Source: Opitutaceae bacterium (GTDB lineage: Bacteria > Verrucomicrobiota > Verrucomicrobiia > Opitutales > Opitutaceae). Taken from it: a stretch of 35,390 nt of DNA. A program made the translations under genes and the position numbers. Below the pieces are notes generated by a model, which saw only the letters and a list, made by a program, of their open reading frames with translations, made no database searches and was not told the DNA's origin. Below, piece by piece: positions 14,068 to 22,072 of this stretch. The DNA lies in assembly GCA_003164715.1 (NCBI GenBank), contig PLTZ01000063.1, forward strand, positions 1 through 35,390, in the 5' to 3' direction. The first letter of the stretch is position 1; the number at the start of each line of letters is the position of its first letter.

Positions 14068-14393
14068 AACCTACAAGAATAATCCTTCTTGGCACTCTCG
14101 TACTCGCCGGCCTGCAGTTCGCCGGGACAGGCTGCATAGGGGTCGGCGGAGGCGGGGGGGTTGCCTATGGCGACGGCGATGTGTGGTTTGGCGACAGCGG
14201 CTGGATCGACGGGGGAGGTCGTGGATCATATGGGGATCGTGGCGGTGGCGCATATGTTCATCCAGGTAACGGAGGTAGTCGGGGCGGCGGGAGCGGCCAC
14301 AGCAGCGGCGGGGGCGCACGCAGCAGCGGCGGGAGCGGCCACAGTGGTGGTGGTGGCGGCAGTCACGGCAGCGCCGGAAACGGTCGTAAGTGA
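14064..14393 (+). CDS. Glycine/serine-rich lipoprotein, copy 1
   Basis: A 109-residue lipoprotein: basic start, hydrophobic stretch, lipobox ending at C24 (FAGTGC), then a mature part made almost wholly of Gly, Ser, Asp and His with GGG runs and SSGGGARSSGGSGHSGGGGG-type repeats. The sequence is probably disordered. The start overlaps the VOC stop by ATGA, implying coupled translation. The partner at 27989-28198 shares the signal sequence pattern and has its lipidated Cys at the same residue number. Family not recognised. Anchoring to a membrane is expected; function is unknown. Confidence 0.75.
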   Translation: MKPTRIILLGTLVLAGLQFAGTGCIGVGGGGGVAYGDGDVWFGDSGWIDGGGRGSYGDRGGGAYVHPGNGGSRGGGSGHSSGGGARSSGGSGHSGGGGGSHGSAGNGRK

Positions 14394-14503
14394 CTTTGCC
14401 TCGTGCTGGATGGTGGCCTTCCAAGGCAGCTCACCGGGCCGACGCACCGGCACTGCGCCATGATCGGAGAATGAAACGGAGGCAGTGATCAAAGAGAACG
14501 GCC

Positions 14504-14983
14504 GTGAAAGCCAATGACCCCCGATTCGCCGCCGAGAGAATGGCGAATGAAGGTCCTGCCGGTGGTCGCCCGTTTCTAGCGCATCCGGCACTGGCCGCAG
14601 GCCAATGCGCAACGAAACGTATCCTCATTGCAAACGGTGATTCTTTGGTTTGCGGGATGCTGGCCGCCTCGTTGGAGGACGCCGGGTATCAGGTCAAAAC
14701 GGCAATAGACGGCGAAGCTGCCTGGGCGGAGTTGCTGGCCAGTCGCTACGACCTGCTGATAACCGACGACATCATGCCCAAAGCCTCCGGGTTGGCCCTG
14801 GTCCGTCGCATCCGAGTGGCCTCCATGGCGTTGTCTGTCATCGTGGCTTCAGATAGGTTGGATGCCGACGATGTTGCGAAACTGAATCACGATCCATGGG
14901 CACGGTTCGATGCCTTCGTCCGCAAGCCGTTCACTACCTCCGAATTGCTGGCGGTAGTGTACAGGGTACTGGCGACGAAGTGA
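14504..14983 (+). CDS. Receiver-only response regulator
   Basis: A 159-residue single-domain regulator starting at GTG 14504 (ATG 14540 would also work). A roughly 36-residue N-terminal tail of low complexity precedes the receiver (about 37-159): strand KRILIANGD, phosphoacceptor D88 in LLITDDIMP, VIVAS at the switch position and K141 in RKPF. The usual acidic pair before the loop is reduced to N-G-D, so metal binding may be changed. No output domain is present, so it would act by protein contact, as CheY or Spo0F do. It lacks a shared-box promoter, unlike most units here, and no kinase is nearby. Confidence 0.85.
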   Translation: MKANDPRFAAERMANEGPAGGRPFLAHPALAAGQCATKRILIANGDSLVCGMLAASLEDAGYQVKTAIDGEAAWAELLASRYDLLITDDIMPKASGLALVRRIRVASMALSVIVASDRLDADDVAKLNHDPWARFDAFVRKPFTTSELLAVVYRVLATK

Positions 14984-14997
14984 GCCGACTGGCTCAC
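14980..14997. terminator. Short hairpin between convergent genes
   Basis: A 7-bp perfect stem (14980-14986 GTGAGCC with 14991-14997) and a GACT loop overlap the stop codon of the receiver gene and precede the minus-strand oxidoreductase end at 15020. Probably a weak bidirectional terminator; no T-run. Confidence 0.4.
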
Positions 14998-15019
14998 CAG
15001 CGAGGCTTCACTACATTGC

Positions 15020-15958
15020 CTAGGCCACCCGCAGCACAATCTTGCCCCTCGTGTGTCCGCGCTGGCTGAGCTCCTGTGCCCGCGTGGCGTCGGACAGGGG
15101 AAGGATCGTCTCGACTATTGCCTTGAGCTTTTCGGCGTCCGCCAGCTTGGCGATTTCCGCGAGCTGTGGGGCGCTCGGCTTGATAAAGACGAACGCCTGG
15201 CGCACCCCATGGGCCGACGCGGCCTCGGCTGACGGAGGGCTGACGACCGAGACCAGGATGCCGCCGGGCTTGAGGACCTTCCAGGAGCGCTCCTGCGTGT
15301 CGCCGCCCATGGTATCCAGGACAACATCAACCGGCTGCACCACCTCCTCGAAGCGCTCGGTGTTGTGGTCGACGACCTGGTCGGCCCCGAGCTTGCGCAG
15401 GAATTCGTGATTGTGTTCGGACGCCGTGCCTATGACGTGGGCCCCCTTCCATTTCGCCAGCTGCACCGCCAGGCTCCCGACGCCGCCGGCCGCCGCGTGG
15501 ATCAGGACCCGCTGGCCCGCGGACAAGCCGCCGGCGTCAAAGAGGGTCTGCCAAGCCGTGAGTCCGGCAAGGGGGAGGGCGGCGGCGTGAATGTGGTCTA
15601 TAGACTTGGGCTTCAGCGCCACCTCGGATTCCCTGATGACGATAAATTCGGCGTAGGCCCCGTCGCGGGAGATGTCGGGGCGGCTGAAGACCTCGTCGCC
15701 GACGCTCAGGCGGGTGGTGTTGGCGCCGAGGGCCTCGACAACGCCGGAAACGTCCCAGCCGAGCACGAGCGGGAGGGTGTGGTGGAGCATCTCCTTTAGG
15801 TGGCCCTCTCGGATCTTCCAATCGACCGGATTGACCCCCGCGGCGTGGACCCTAACCAGAACCTCGCCGTCTCCCGGGAGCGGGCGAGGAGCATCCTCGT
15901 AGACGAGGACGCCGGGGCCGCCGTAGGAATAGATGCATACTGCCTTCATCGTTCTCAT
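15020..15958 (-). CDS. NADP-dependent MDR oxidoreductase (quinone reductase-like)
   Basis: A 312-residue zinc-independent medium-chain oxidoreductase. The N-terminal catalytic part begins MKAVCIYSYGGPGVL (second Met, 15949) and contains VHAAGVNPVDWKIREG, the motif of quinone-oxidoreductase-like enzymes. The cofactor domain has IHAAAGGVGSLAVQLAKWKG (about 152-171) and an LDTMGGDTQERSWKVLKPGG segment. It likely reduces quinones or unsaturated carbonyls with NADPH. The ATG overlaps the stop of the upstream gene by ATGA, so it is the second gene of a two-gene unit driven from 16709-16750. It is a different subfamily from the CurA-like protein at 10938-11948. Confidence 0.9.
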   Translation of the reverse strand: MRTMKAVCIYSYGGPGVLVYEDAPRPLPGDGEVLVRVHAAGVNPVDWKIREGHLKEMLHHTLPLVLGWDVSGVVEALGANTTRLSVGDEVFSRPDISRDGAYAEFIVIRESEVALKPKSIDHIHAAALPLAGLTAWQTLFDAGGLSAGQRVLIHAAAGGVGSLAVQLAKWKGAHVIGTASEHNHEFLRKLGADQVVDHNTERFEEVVQPVDVVLDTMGGDTQERSWKVLKPGGILVSVVSPPSAEAASAHGVRQAFVFIKPSAPQLAEIAKLADAEKLKAIVETILPLSDATRAQELSQRGHTRGKIVLRVA

Positions 15959-16647
15959 ACCTGGGAGGCCTGGGCGTTTTCGTAGAATTCCCGTGCCTTC
16001 GCGAGGAGCTGGTCCACGGTCAGGTGGCTCTCATTGACCACCAGCGAGCCGATGATTCGCGCCGCCAGCTCCGGGTGACGCAGTTTGAGCCATGCGACGA
16101 ACTGGAACATCTCGCTGCCCGTTCCCGTGCCCGTGCCGAAGATGAGGATGCGCCCGGCGGCGTTGAGGGCGCGGGCCACCGGCTCAAAGAAGCTGTTCGG
16201 GTCAGGTTTTTCCTGGCCCCTCGAGAAATCCCTCGAGTGATGGGCATGGCGGAAAAAATCATCCGGCTTGTGCGGCAGGATCTGCTGCGGAACCTCGCCG
16301 CGCATCTCCGAGCGGAAGATCCGCGCCTCGTGGTGGTCGATCACGAGCAGCAGGTGAGGCCTCTCGCTGTCGGCGCCGGGTTCCGTGGCCTCGGTGCCCT
16401 CGAGAAAGTGGCGCACGGCCATGATCTCCTCGATCTCGGCGGTGTCCTTCGGGCGGTGCGGGTGCAGGACCAGCGACTGTCCGTTGCGCGTCAGCTTCAC
16501 GCCGCCATTGTGCTCCTCCTCGACCTGGCCGAGGTGCCGGAACATGCGGCAGATCTCGTGCCATGCGAGAATGTGCGAGACGGGATGCTGGAAGATCCTC
16601 TGGTAGGTGCGCAGTTGCGTTCCGGTGAGTGACGCTGGGGAATTCAT
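15955..16647 (-). CDS. Possible eRF1-like (baeRF-type) protein
   Basis: A 230-residue soluble protein. The N-terminal third (YQRIFQHPVSHILAWHEICRMFRHLGQVEEEHNGGVKL) resembles a DNA- or RNA-binding helical unit followed by a beta strand. The C-terminal two thirds (LLVIDHHEARIFRSEM, NSFFEPVARALNAAGRILIFGTGTG, VVNESHLTVDQLLAKAREFYEN) have the alpha/beta pattern of bacterial eRF1-like or host-attachment-type proteins. The family call is tentative. The ATG at 16647 (MNSPASL) is used because the longest frame begins inside the -10; ATG 16695 would lie 13 nt from the -10. It overlaps the oxidoreductase gene by ATGA. Confidence 0.7.
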   Translation of the reverse strand: MNSPASLTGTQLRTYQRIFQHPVSHILAWHEICRMFRHLGQVEEEHNGGVKLTRNGQSLVLHPHRPKDTAEIEEIMAVRHFLEGTEATEPGADSERPHLLLVIDHHEARIFRSEMRGEVPQQILPHKPDDFFRHAHHSRDFSRGQEKPDPNSFFEPVARALNAAGRILIFGTGTGTGSEMFQFVAWLKLRHPELAARIIGSLVVNESHLTVDQLLAKAREFYENAQASQV

Positions 16648-16708
16648 GTTATTGGTGCTTGAGAAGGATGGGTCCTGGCCGCCGAAACGGGGCATTTTCC
16701 CACAACCC

Positions 16709-16750
16709 ATAGTGCGCTCGGGGTGCGGCGCGGATAATGGGGTGTAACCC
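16709..16750 (-). promoter_or_regulatory. Shared-box promoter of the 16647-15020 unit
   Basis: Minus-strand GGGTTACACCCCAT (16737-16750) is followed after exactly 22 bp by CACTAT (16709-16714). The site lies just beyond the terminator hairpin of the upstream ABC operon. Confidence 0.8.
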
Positions 16751-16767
16751 TATCGATATTTCCCTCC

Positions 16768-16792
16768 GGCCGCGGTTTGGTCGCCCGCGGCC
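16768..16792 (-). terminator. Terminator hairpin of the ABC exporter operon
   Basis: An 8-bp perfect stem (16768-16775 GGCCGCGG with 16785-16792) and a 9-nt loop lie 26 nt past the permease stop at 16818. On the minus strand the stem is followed by GGAGGGAAATATCGATA, moderately A/T-rich. Confidence 0.55.
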
Positions 16793-16817
16793 TCTCCCTG
16801 GATCGGCGCAGGGTGGG

Positions 16818-17960
16818 CTAGCCCCTGAAGATGTCGAAGGGCTCGACCTTCAGGACCTTTCGCACCCCCACGTAGCTGGAGATCCCGGCGATCAGCAGGA
16901 CCATGCCGAAGGCCAGACCCAGGTTCCAGAACGTGATCATCGCCGCATAGTTGGGCAGACGGTACCTCGCGATCGAGATCATGAGCGTCACCAGGCCGAC
17001 TCCCAGCCCATAGCCGGTCAGCGCCGTGAAGGTCGCCATGAACAGGATCATGTACACCAGCTCGCGCCCCTTCGCGCCGATGGCCTTGAGCGCGCCGAAT
17101 TTCTCGAGGTTCTCCAGGATGAAGGTGTAGAAGGTCTGGCCCGAGATCGACAGGCCCACGATGAAGCTGATCACCGTCATCAGGAGGATGTTGGTGCCAA
17201 TCCCCGTCTTGTAGGTGTAGAAGTCGGAGATGCGCTTGTTGAACTGGTCCTTGGTGAAGGCCACGTAGCCCAGCTTGGCGACCTGCTGCTGGATCCCGGC
17301 GATGGCGGCGTCGCTCTTCGGCTGCACGAGAATGTAGGAGATGGTGAAGCGCGTCGACGGGATGTACTCGATCGCGCGGTTGTACGTCGTGTAGAGCGTG
17401 GGCACGCCGTTCAGCCCGTTCGAGGCGACCCGGGCGATGCCCACGATGGTGCCGCGGTGGTCGTTGAGCTCGAAGGACGTGCCGATCTTCGGGTTCTCCA
17501 GTTTCTCGAACTCGGCGTCGTCGACCGCGAAGAACGTGTTGTCGTTGTAGATCTCCTGGATGTTACCCTGCTCGAGCTCAGGCCGGCCGAACAGGCTTTC
17601 GTCGTCAAGGCCGACGACGCTGACCGACTGGAAGGTGCCGTCCTCGAGCTTGACCATGGCGCCGCCGATGAAGAGCGGCACCGCGTAGCTGACCCCGTCC
17701 ATGCTGCGCACCGCGTCCAGCAGATAGTCGGGCACGGGAATGGCGCTGGAGGCGGTGTTGACGGCAGGGTCCATGACCCACATTGCGGCTCCGATGTTGG
17801 TAACGGTGGAGAATGCGCGGTTCATGATGCCGGCGAACATCGCGGTCATCTGCATCATGAGGAACACGGCGAAGGTGATCCCGATAAGCAGCGCCGAGAA
17901 CTTGCCCTTGTCATTGACCAGCAGCTTGAAGCCAATCCGCAGGATGCCGCTGTACTTCAC
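16818..17960 (-). CDS. ABC exporter permease (DevC/MacB-FtsX type)
   Basis: A 380-residue permease with four membrane segments in the FtsX/MacB layout: about 20-45 (FSALLIGITFAVFLMMQMTA), a large periplasmic domain (about 50-255), then three helices around 262-285, 310-340 and 350-370. The end KVLKVEPFDIFRG is typical of DevC-like permeases. It starts at GTG 17960, which overlaps the outer-membrane-factor stop as GTGA; the frame extends further upstream but there it only runs antisense-like through the preceding gene. Last gene of the ATPase, adaptor, outer-membrane, permease set. Substrate unknown; glycolipid, peptide or drug export are possible. Confidence 0.9.
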   Translation of the reverse strand: MKYSGILRIGFKLLVNDKGKFSALLIGITFAVFLMMQMTAMFAGIMNRAFSTVTNIGAAMWVMDPAVNTASSAIPVPDYLLDAVRSMDGVSYAVPLFIGGAMVKLEDGTFQSVSVVGLDDESLFGRPELEQGNIQEIYNDNTFFAVDDAEFEKLENPKIGTSFELNDHRGTIVGIARVASNGLNGVPTLYTTYNRAIEYIPSTRFTISYILVQPKSDAAIAGIQQQVAKLGYVAFTKDQFNKRISDFYTYKTGIGTNILLMTVISFIVGLSISGQTFYTFILENLEKFGALKAIGAKGRELVYMILFMATFTALTGYGLGVGLVTLMISIARYRLPNYAAMITFWNLGLAFGMVLLIAGISSYVGVRKVLKVEPFDIFRG

Positions 17961-19453
17961 GGCGCCCCGCCCTCCGCCGCCGGACCCTTCCCGTTCCACC
18001 AGCCCCCTCCCAGGGAGACAAACAGGGCGATGGTGTCCTGGTGGCGCTGGGCTACGGCCTGCAGATAGCCGAGGGTCGCCTGGTGGGCCTGCACGTCCGC
18101 CACCAGCACGTCCGCGTAGGAGACCAGGCCCGCGCGGTAGTTGGCCTGAAGCAGACCCAGGGCCTCGTCCGCGTCGCGCCGGGCGTCGACCTGCGCGCCG
18201 AGTTCCTCGGCGTCGTGCTCCAGCGCCTTCAGCGAGTCCGCGACCTGCCCGAACGCGCTGAGGACGGTCTGCCGATAGTTTGCCTGCGCCTGCTGGAAGG
18301 CGTCGATTGCCGCCTTCCTGCCGTACCACAGGGTGCCGCCCTGGAAGAGCGGGATCGTGGCCGACGGGCCGAGGCTCCAGAACCTTCCGCTGGCTGCGGA
18401 AAGATTGCCAAAGCTGGAGCCGGAGCCGCCGTAGGTGCCGCTCAGGCTGAAGCTGGGGAACATCGCGGCGGTCGCGACGCCGATTTCGGCGCTGGCCGCA
18501 TGCAGCAGCGCCTCGGCCTCCAGGATGTCGGGACGCTGGCGCACCAGATCCGAGGGCACGCTCACCGGCAGGTCGAGCGGCAGCGAAAGCGAGGCCAGCT
18601 CGATGTCGGGCAGCGCGGCCTTGGAGGGCACCACGCCCTCCAGCGTCGCGAGCAGGTCGTCGGCCTGGCTGGCCTTTTGCCGCAGCGGCGCCAGCAGTGC
18701 CTCGTTCGCGGCGATCAGCCCGCGGACGCCGAGCACGCTCGAATACGGGGCCGTCCCGGCGCGGACCTGCGCCTCGGTGAGCTGCAGCTGCTGCCTTTCC
18801 AGGTCGACCAGCTGCTCGGTCGCCCGGATCTGGGCCGTGTAGGCCGCGCGCGCAATGCCGGTGTTGGCGACGTTAGCGGTCAGCGCCAGGTAGGCCGCCG
18901 TGGTCGCGTAGCGCTGGTAGTCGGCCTGGGCCCGCAGCCCCTCCACCTTCCGGCGCTCGCCGCCGAACACGTCGAGCGCGTAGCTGACGGTGCCGCTCAA
19001 CGTCACTAGGTCGAAGGTGGAGCTCGGTGTGCGCAGGCCCTGCTGGGAATCCCCGGTGTGCTGGCGGCTGGCATCCAGTTGCGCGCTCGCATTGGGGAAA
19101 TACACGCCATAGCCGGCGCGCAGGTTGTCCTGGCTCTGGCGCAGGCTGGCCTGCGCCGCCTGGAGGGTCGGGCTGTTCGCGACTGCCTGCTGGACGACGC
19201 CGTCGAGCTGCGCCGAGCCGAAGAGGCGCCACCAGTCGGCCGTCAGCATGGCGTTCGGCGCCAGATTCTGGGCCTTGCCGTCCGCGGCCGCCATCGCCGC
19301 GGGAAGCGGCTCGCGAGTGTAGCGGTCCGCATCGGGCGGTGCCGGGCGAACGAAATCGGGGCCGACCGCGCACGCGCTGAGCGCCGCCATCAGGAGGCCG
19401 AGGCCGGCGGCTCGCTGCGCTGATGGTCGAAGGCCGCTCATCATATTGTCCAT
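17957..19453 (-). CDS. Outer-membrane efflux lipoprotein (NodT/TolC family)
   Basis: A 498-residue outer-membrane factor. The start at 19453 gives a lipoprotein signal with the lipidated Cys at residue 28 (LSACAVGPDF), as in NodT/OprM proteins. Two OEP repeats follow, rich in Ala, Gln and Leu helices (QAAQASLRQSQDNLRAGYGVYFP early, QQAQANYRQTVLSAFGQVADSL late). The DWWRLFGSAQLDGVVQQAV segment is typical of the family. It forms the trimeric channel through the outer membrane for the exporter encoded around it. Placement between the adaptor and the permease genes, with a GTGA overlap to the latter, is notable. Confidence 0.92.
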   Translation of the reverse strand: MDNMMSGLRPSAQRAAGLGLLMAALSACAVGPDFVRPAPPDADRYTREPLPAAMAAADGKAQNLAPNAMLTADWWRLFGSAQLDGVVQQAVANSPTLQAAQASLRQSQDNLRAGYGVYFPNASAQLDASRQHTGDSQQGLRTPSSTFDLVTLSGTVSYALDVFGGERRKVEGLRAQADYQRYATTAAYLALTANVANTGIARAAYTAQIRATEQLVDLERQQLQLTEAQVRAGTAPYSSVLGVRGLIAANEALLAPLRQKASQADDLLATLEGVVPSKAALPDIELASLSLPLDLPVSVPSDLVRQRPDILEAEALLHAASAEIGVATAAMFPSFSLSGTYGGSGSSFGNLSAASGRFWSLGPSATIPLFQGGTLWYGRKAAIDAFQQAQANYRQTVLSAFGQVADSLKALEHDAEELGAQVDARRDADEALGLLQANYRAGLVSYADVLVADVQAHQATLGYLQAVAQRHQDTIALFVSLGGGWWNGKGPAAEGGAP

Positions 19454-19479
19454 TTCGGATGTCGGGTCCGGCCGGGGCG

Positions 19480-20901
19480 CTACTTCTTCCCTATGTAGAC
19501 GTCCACGAGCTGACCGGGATATACCGGGATGTCCTGCTTCTGGAACCGGAAGAGCACCGGCAGCACCCGCAGGTCGACCTTCTCCTGGCGCTCGTTGGAT
19601 AGCTCGATCTTCGGCGAGACATAGGGCTGCACCCGGACAAACTCGAGCGGCACCTTGATGTCGGTGCCGGTAACGGTCATCTGCGCCGTGATATGCCACT
19701 TGGACGGCAGGCGCGAGACCATGATCTCGTCTACGAAGCAGCGCACGGCCAGGTAGTCCTGCGGCGGCCCCATGATCACCAGCTGGTCAAATGCCTGCGT
19801 GTAGGGGTCGTAGGCGCCCTGCGGCGACACGTAGCTGCCGGCCGCGGCATACACGGAGAGCACGACCCCCGCGATGGGCGCCTTGACCGAGTACTTGAGC
19901 AGGAGGGCGTTTGCCGCCTGATAGGCCTGCCTCAGGGCCTCGTACTGGCTCTCCTGGTTGGCGATATCGTAGCTCCACGTGCCGGCCTTGGTGAGGTCGA
20001 ACTGCTTGCGGGCCACGTCGAGGCTGGACGCCCCCTGCCTTACGGCGTCGTCCGCGGTGTCCAGCGCGTCCTTGCTGATCGACTTCGGGTCGATGTCGTA
20101 GGACGCGCGGTCCTTGTCATCCTGGTCGCGGACGGCCTTCAGGTTGGAGTCCGCCAGGCCCACCTGTGCCTCGGCGACCGCCAGCGTCTCCGGCCTCGGC
20201 TGCGCCTTGAGCTCGTTCAGAAGCGCCAGGGAGGCCTCGGCCTGCAGGCGCAGCTGCTCCGTGACGGCCCGCTGCACCGAATCGTCGATGGCGAAGAGCG
20301 GGTCGCCGGCCGCCACCTCCTGGCCCTCGTGCACCAGCACCTTGGTGATGGGGCCCGAGACCTCGGGATAGATGTTGATGTTTGAGCCGCTCGACTGGTC
20401 GCTCTCGATGATGCCGTTCGCGTAGATGGCCGAGTCATAGGGGCTGCTGACCGGCGGGAACGCGGGGGGCTGGGCCTTTCTCTCTATGCCAAAGATATAG
20501 GCCGCCACGATTGCGGCCAGGACGCCCAGTATCGAGAGGCCGAAGATGATCTTGTTCCTGGCGTCGAACCTGGGCTTCGACGCGTTCGCTGCGGGCTCCG
20601 CGGCGTTGCCGTTCGCCTTTGTGCCGGCCGGCATTGCGGCGGGCTTGGCAAGCTCAAGGGCCTTGGGATCCGGCTTGGGCTTCGCTGCCTTGTCGTCGGG
20701 CTTGGTATCAGCCGCCTTTGCCTCGGGCAGGGCGGGCTCCGCGGCCTTCGCGTCCGGCTTGGGCTCGGCCGCCTTGGCAACGGGCTTGCCTTCCGATGAG
20801 GCTGCCTCGGGCTTGGGCTCGGCTGGCGCTTCGGCCTTGGGCGCCGCCTTTGCATCGGGCGTGGCCGCCTTGGTTTCGGGATCAGGTTCGGTGGCGCTCA
20901 T
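19480..20901 (-). CDS. HlyD/MacA-type membrane-fusion adaptor
   Basis: A 473-residue periplasmic adaptor. Residues 1-110 form an unusual low-complexity Ala/Lys/Pro/Glu arm with repeated AEPKPDAKAAEP-like units, which would be cytoplasmic. One transmembrane helix follows (about 117-138, IIFGLSILGVLAAIVAAYIF). Then come the biotinyl-lipoyl-like half (SDQSSGSNINIYPEVSGPI, VLVHEGQEVAAGDPLFAID), a long alpha-hairpin (about 210-320), the second half (KAPIAGVVLSVYAAAGSYVS) and a C-terminal beta domain ending in YPGQLVDVYIGKK. It links the ABC permease to the outer-membrane factor. The start overlaps the ATPase stop (ATGA). Confidence 0.92.
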   Translation of the reverse strand: MSATEPDPETKAATPDAKAAPKAEAPAEPKPEAASSEGKPVAKAAEPKPDAKAAEPALPEAKAADTKPDDKAAKPKPDPKALELAKPAAMPAGTKANGNAAEPAANASKPRFDARNKIIFGLSILGVLAAIVAAYIFGIERKAQPPAFPPVSSPYDSAIYANGIIESDQSSGSNINIYPEVSGPITKVLVHEGQEVAAGDPLFAIDDSVQRAVTEQLRLQAEASLALLNELKAQPRPETLAVAEAQVGLADSNLKAVRDQDDKDRASYDIDPKSISKDALDTADDAVRQGASSLDVARKQFDLTKAGTWSYDIANQESQYEALRQAYQAANALLLKYSVKAPIAGVVLSVYAAAGSYVSPQGAYDPYTQAFDQLVIMGPPQDYLAVRCFVDEIMVSRLPSKWHITAQMTVTGTDIKVPLEFVRVQPYVSPKIELSNERQEKVDLRVLPVLFRFQKQDIPVYPGQLVDVYIGKK

Positions 20902-21620
20902 TCGGTGCCTTTGTTGTCTGATGCGGAGAGATGCCCGTCCTCCATATGGAGGATCCGGTCGGCATATTCATTTATGCGCGCATCATGGGTGACGATCAGG
21001 ATGCAGCGGTTCTCATTGAGGATCTGCTCCTTCACGAAGGAGATGATTGTTCTGCCCGTGTCGCCGTCCAGGGAGGCGGTCGGCTCGTCGAGGATCAGGA
21101 TCTGCGGGCTGCCGACGATGGCGCGGGCGATCGCCACACGCTGCTGCTCACCGCCGGAGAGCTTCACGGGGAGGATCTCGCTGCGGTTCTTCAAGCCGAC
21201 GATCTCGAGGTATTTTCGCGCTTCGCCGATCGATTCGTCCCAGTCGCGCTGCTTCAGGATCAGGGGAATCGCCACATTCTCGGCCGTGGTCAGCCGTGGA
21301 AACAGATGGTAGTCCTGGAAAACGAAGCCGACCGTGTTGAGCCGGAAGTCGGCAAGCTGGTCATTGTTCAGCGTCCAGATGTCGGCTCCCTTGACCATGA
21401 CCTTGCCCGAGTTGGGGCGAAGGATGCCGGAAAGCATGCTTAGGAGCGTGGTCTTGCCGCTGCCCGAGGGGCCGACAATGAACAGCATCTCGCCAAAGTG
21501 GGCGACAAGACCGACGTCGTTCACGGCCGTGACCCTGGTCTCGCCCTCGCCGAACCATTTTGTCACGCCGGATGCGACGATTGCCTCGACTCCGGGCGGC
21601 GGTGTGTTTTCAGAGACCAT
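20898..21620 (-). CDS. ABC exporter ATPase (MacB/DevA/LolD type)
   Basis: A 240-residue nucleotide-binding protein: Walker A GPSGSGKTTLLS (about 54-65), Q-loop VFQDYHLFPRLT, signature LSGGEQQRVAIARAIV, Walker B ILILDEPTASLD, switch His in VTHDARI. The family is the MacB/LolD/DevA group that powers tripartite exporters through mechanotransmission. It opens the four-gene exporter set and overlaps the adaptor gene by 4 nt. The 122-nt gap to the upstream DUF2934 gene holds no shared box, so transcription may come from the promoter at 22005-22047 through that gene. Confidence 0.95.
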   Translation of the reverse strand: MVSENTPPPGVEAIVASGVTKWFGEGETRVTAVNDVGLVAHFGEMLFIVGPSGSGKTTLLSMLSGILRPNSGKVMVKGADIWTLNNDQLADFRLNTVGFVFQDYHLFPRLTTAENVAIPLILKQRDWDESIGEARKYLEIVGLKNRSEILPVKLSGGEQQRVAIARAIVGSPQILILDEPTASLDGDTGRTIISFVKEQILNENRCILIVTHDARINEYADRILHMEDGHLSASDNKGTE

Positions 21621-21742
21621 CTGTTTCAGGAGTTGCGGGGCATTGGAACGGGATGACCTTGGGTCGGCCTGAGAGGGGAGCGCGGCCTGGCATCCGGGGC
21701 TATTCTTGAGATCCGCACGGACGCGGCCGGGAGCCTGGGGCC

Positions 21743-21955
21743 CTATAGCCCATTCAGGTGCCGATGGAGGCGGGTTCTCGACACATTCGAGGGAATGTTC
21801 GCCTTCAGACAGGCCTTGGCCTCCAGCCAGTCGTCGGTGTCGTGGCCGGCAGCACGGCTGCCTTGCAAGTAGAGGTGGTAGGCATAGGCGCGAATGTCGT
21901 TTTCGGCGGGTTCGGAGCGAACGCGTGGGCTTTTTGCCATGGTTTTGTTCTTCAT
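21743..21955 (-). CDS. DUF2934 small protein, copy 1
   Basis: A 70-residue basic protein with the DUF2934 signature: IRAYAYHLYLQGSRAAGHDT then DDWLEAKACLK. Family proteins are short, contain the I-x-x-x-A-Y-x-L-(W/Y)-x-x-x-G core and the D-W-x-x-A-E end, and have no known function. It follows the shared-box promoter at 22005-22047 with a leader of about 40 nt, and is upstream of the exporter genes in the same direction. A second DUF2934 protein is at 30158-30469. Confidence 0.85.
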   Translation of the reverse strand: MKNKTMAKSPRVRSEPAENDIRAYAYHLYLQGSRAAGHDTDDWLEAKACLKANIPSNVSRTRLHRHLNGL

Positions 21956-22004
21956 ATGAGTGCAGACCCCCTCCGACGTGAGGAGGCGATCCTTCCTGGC
22001 CGAC

Positions 22005-22047
22005 AGTCTAGCCTGCCGTGACCCGGCAGGACTATGGGGTGTTACCC
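22005..22047 (-). promoter_or_regulatory. Shared-box promoter of DUF2934 and probably the ABC exporter
   Basis: Minus-strand GGGTAACACCCCAT (22034-22047), an exact copy of the best box, is followed by TAGACT (22005-22010). The spacing is 23 bp, one of two exceptions to 22. Confidence 0.8.
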
Positions 22048-22072
22048 GACGCCCGAGAGCGTCTGCGCACGC

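Noticed and set aside
15203-15233. An exact CACCCCAT at 15203-15210 on the plus strand
   Set aside because: It lies inside the oxidoreductase coding region, lacks the upstream GGGT half, and has no YAnnnT 22-23 bp downstream.
16737-18068. A 443-codon plus-strand frame opposite the permease
   Set aside because: His/Asp/Arg-rich antisense shadow; the minus-strand permease is convincing.
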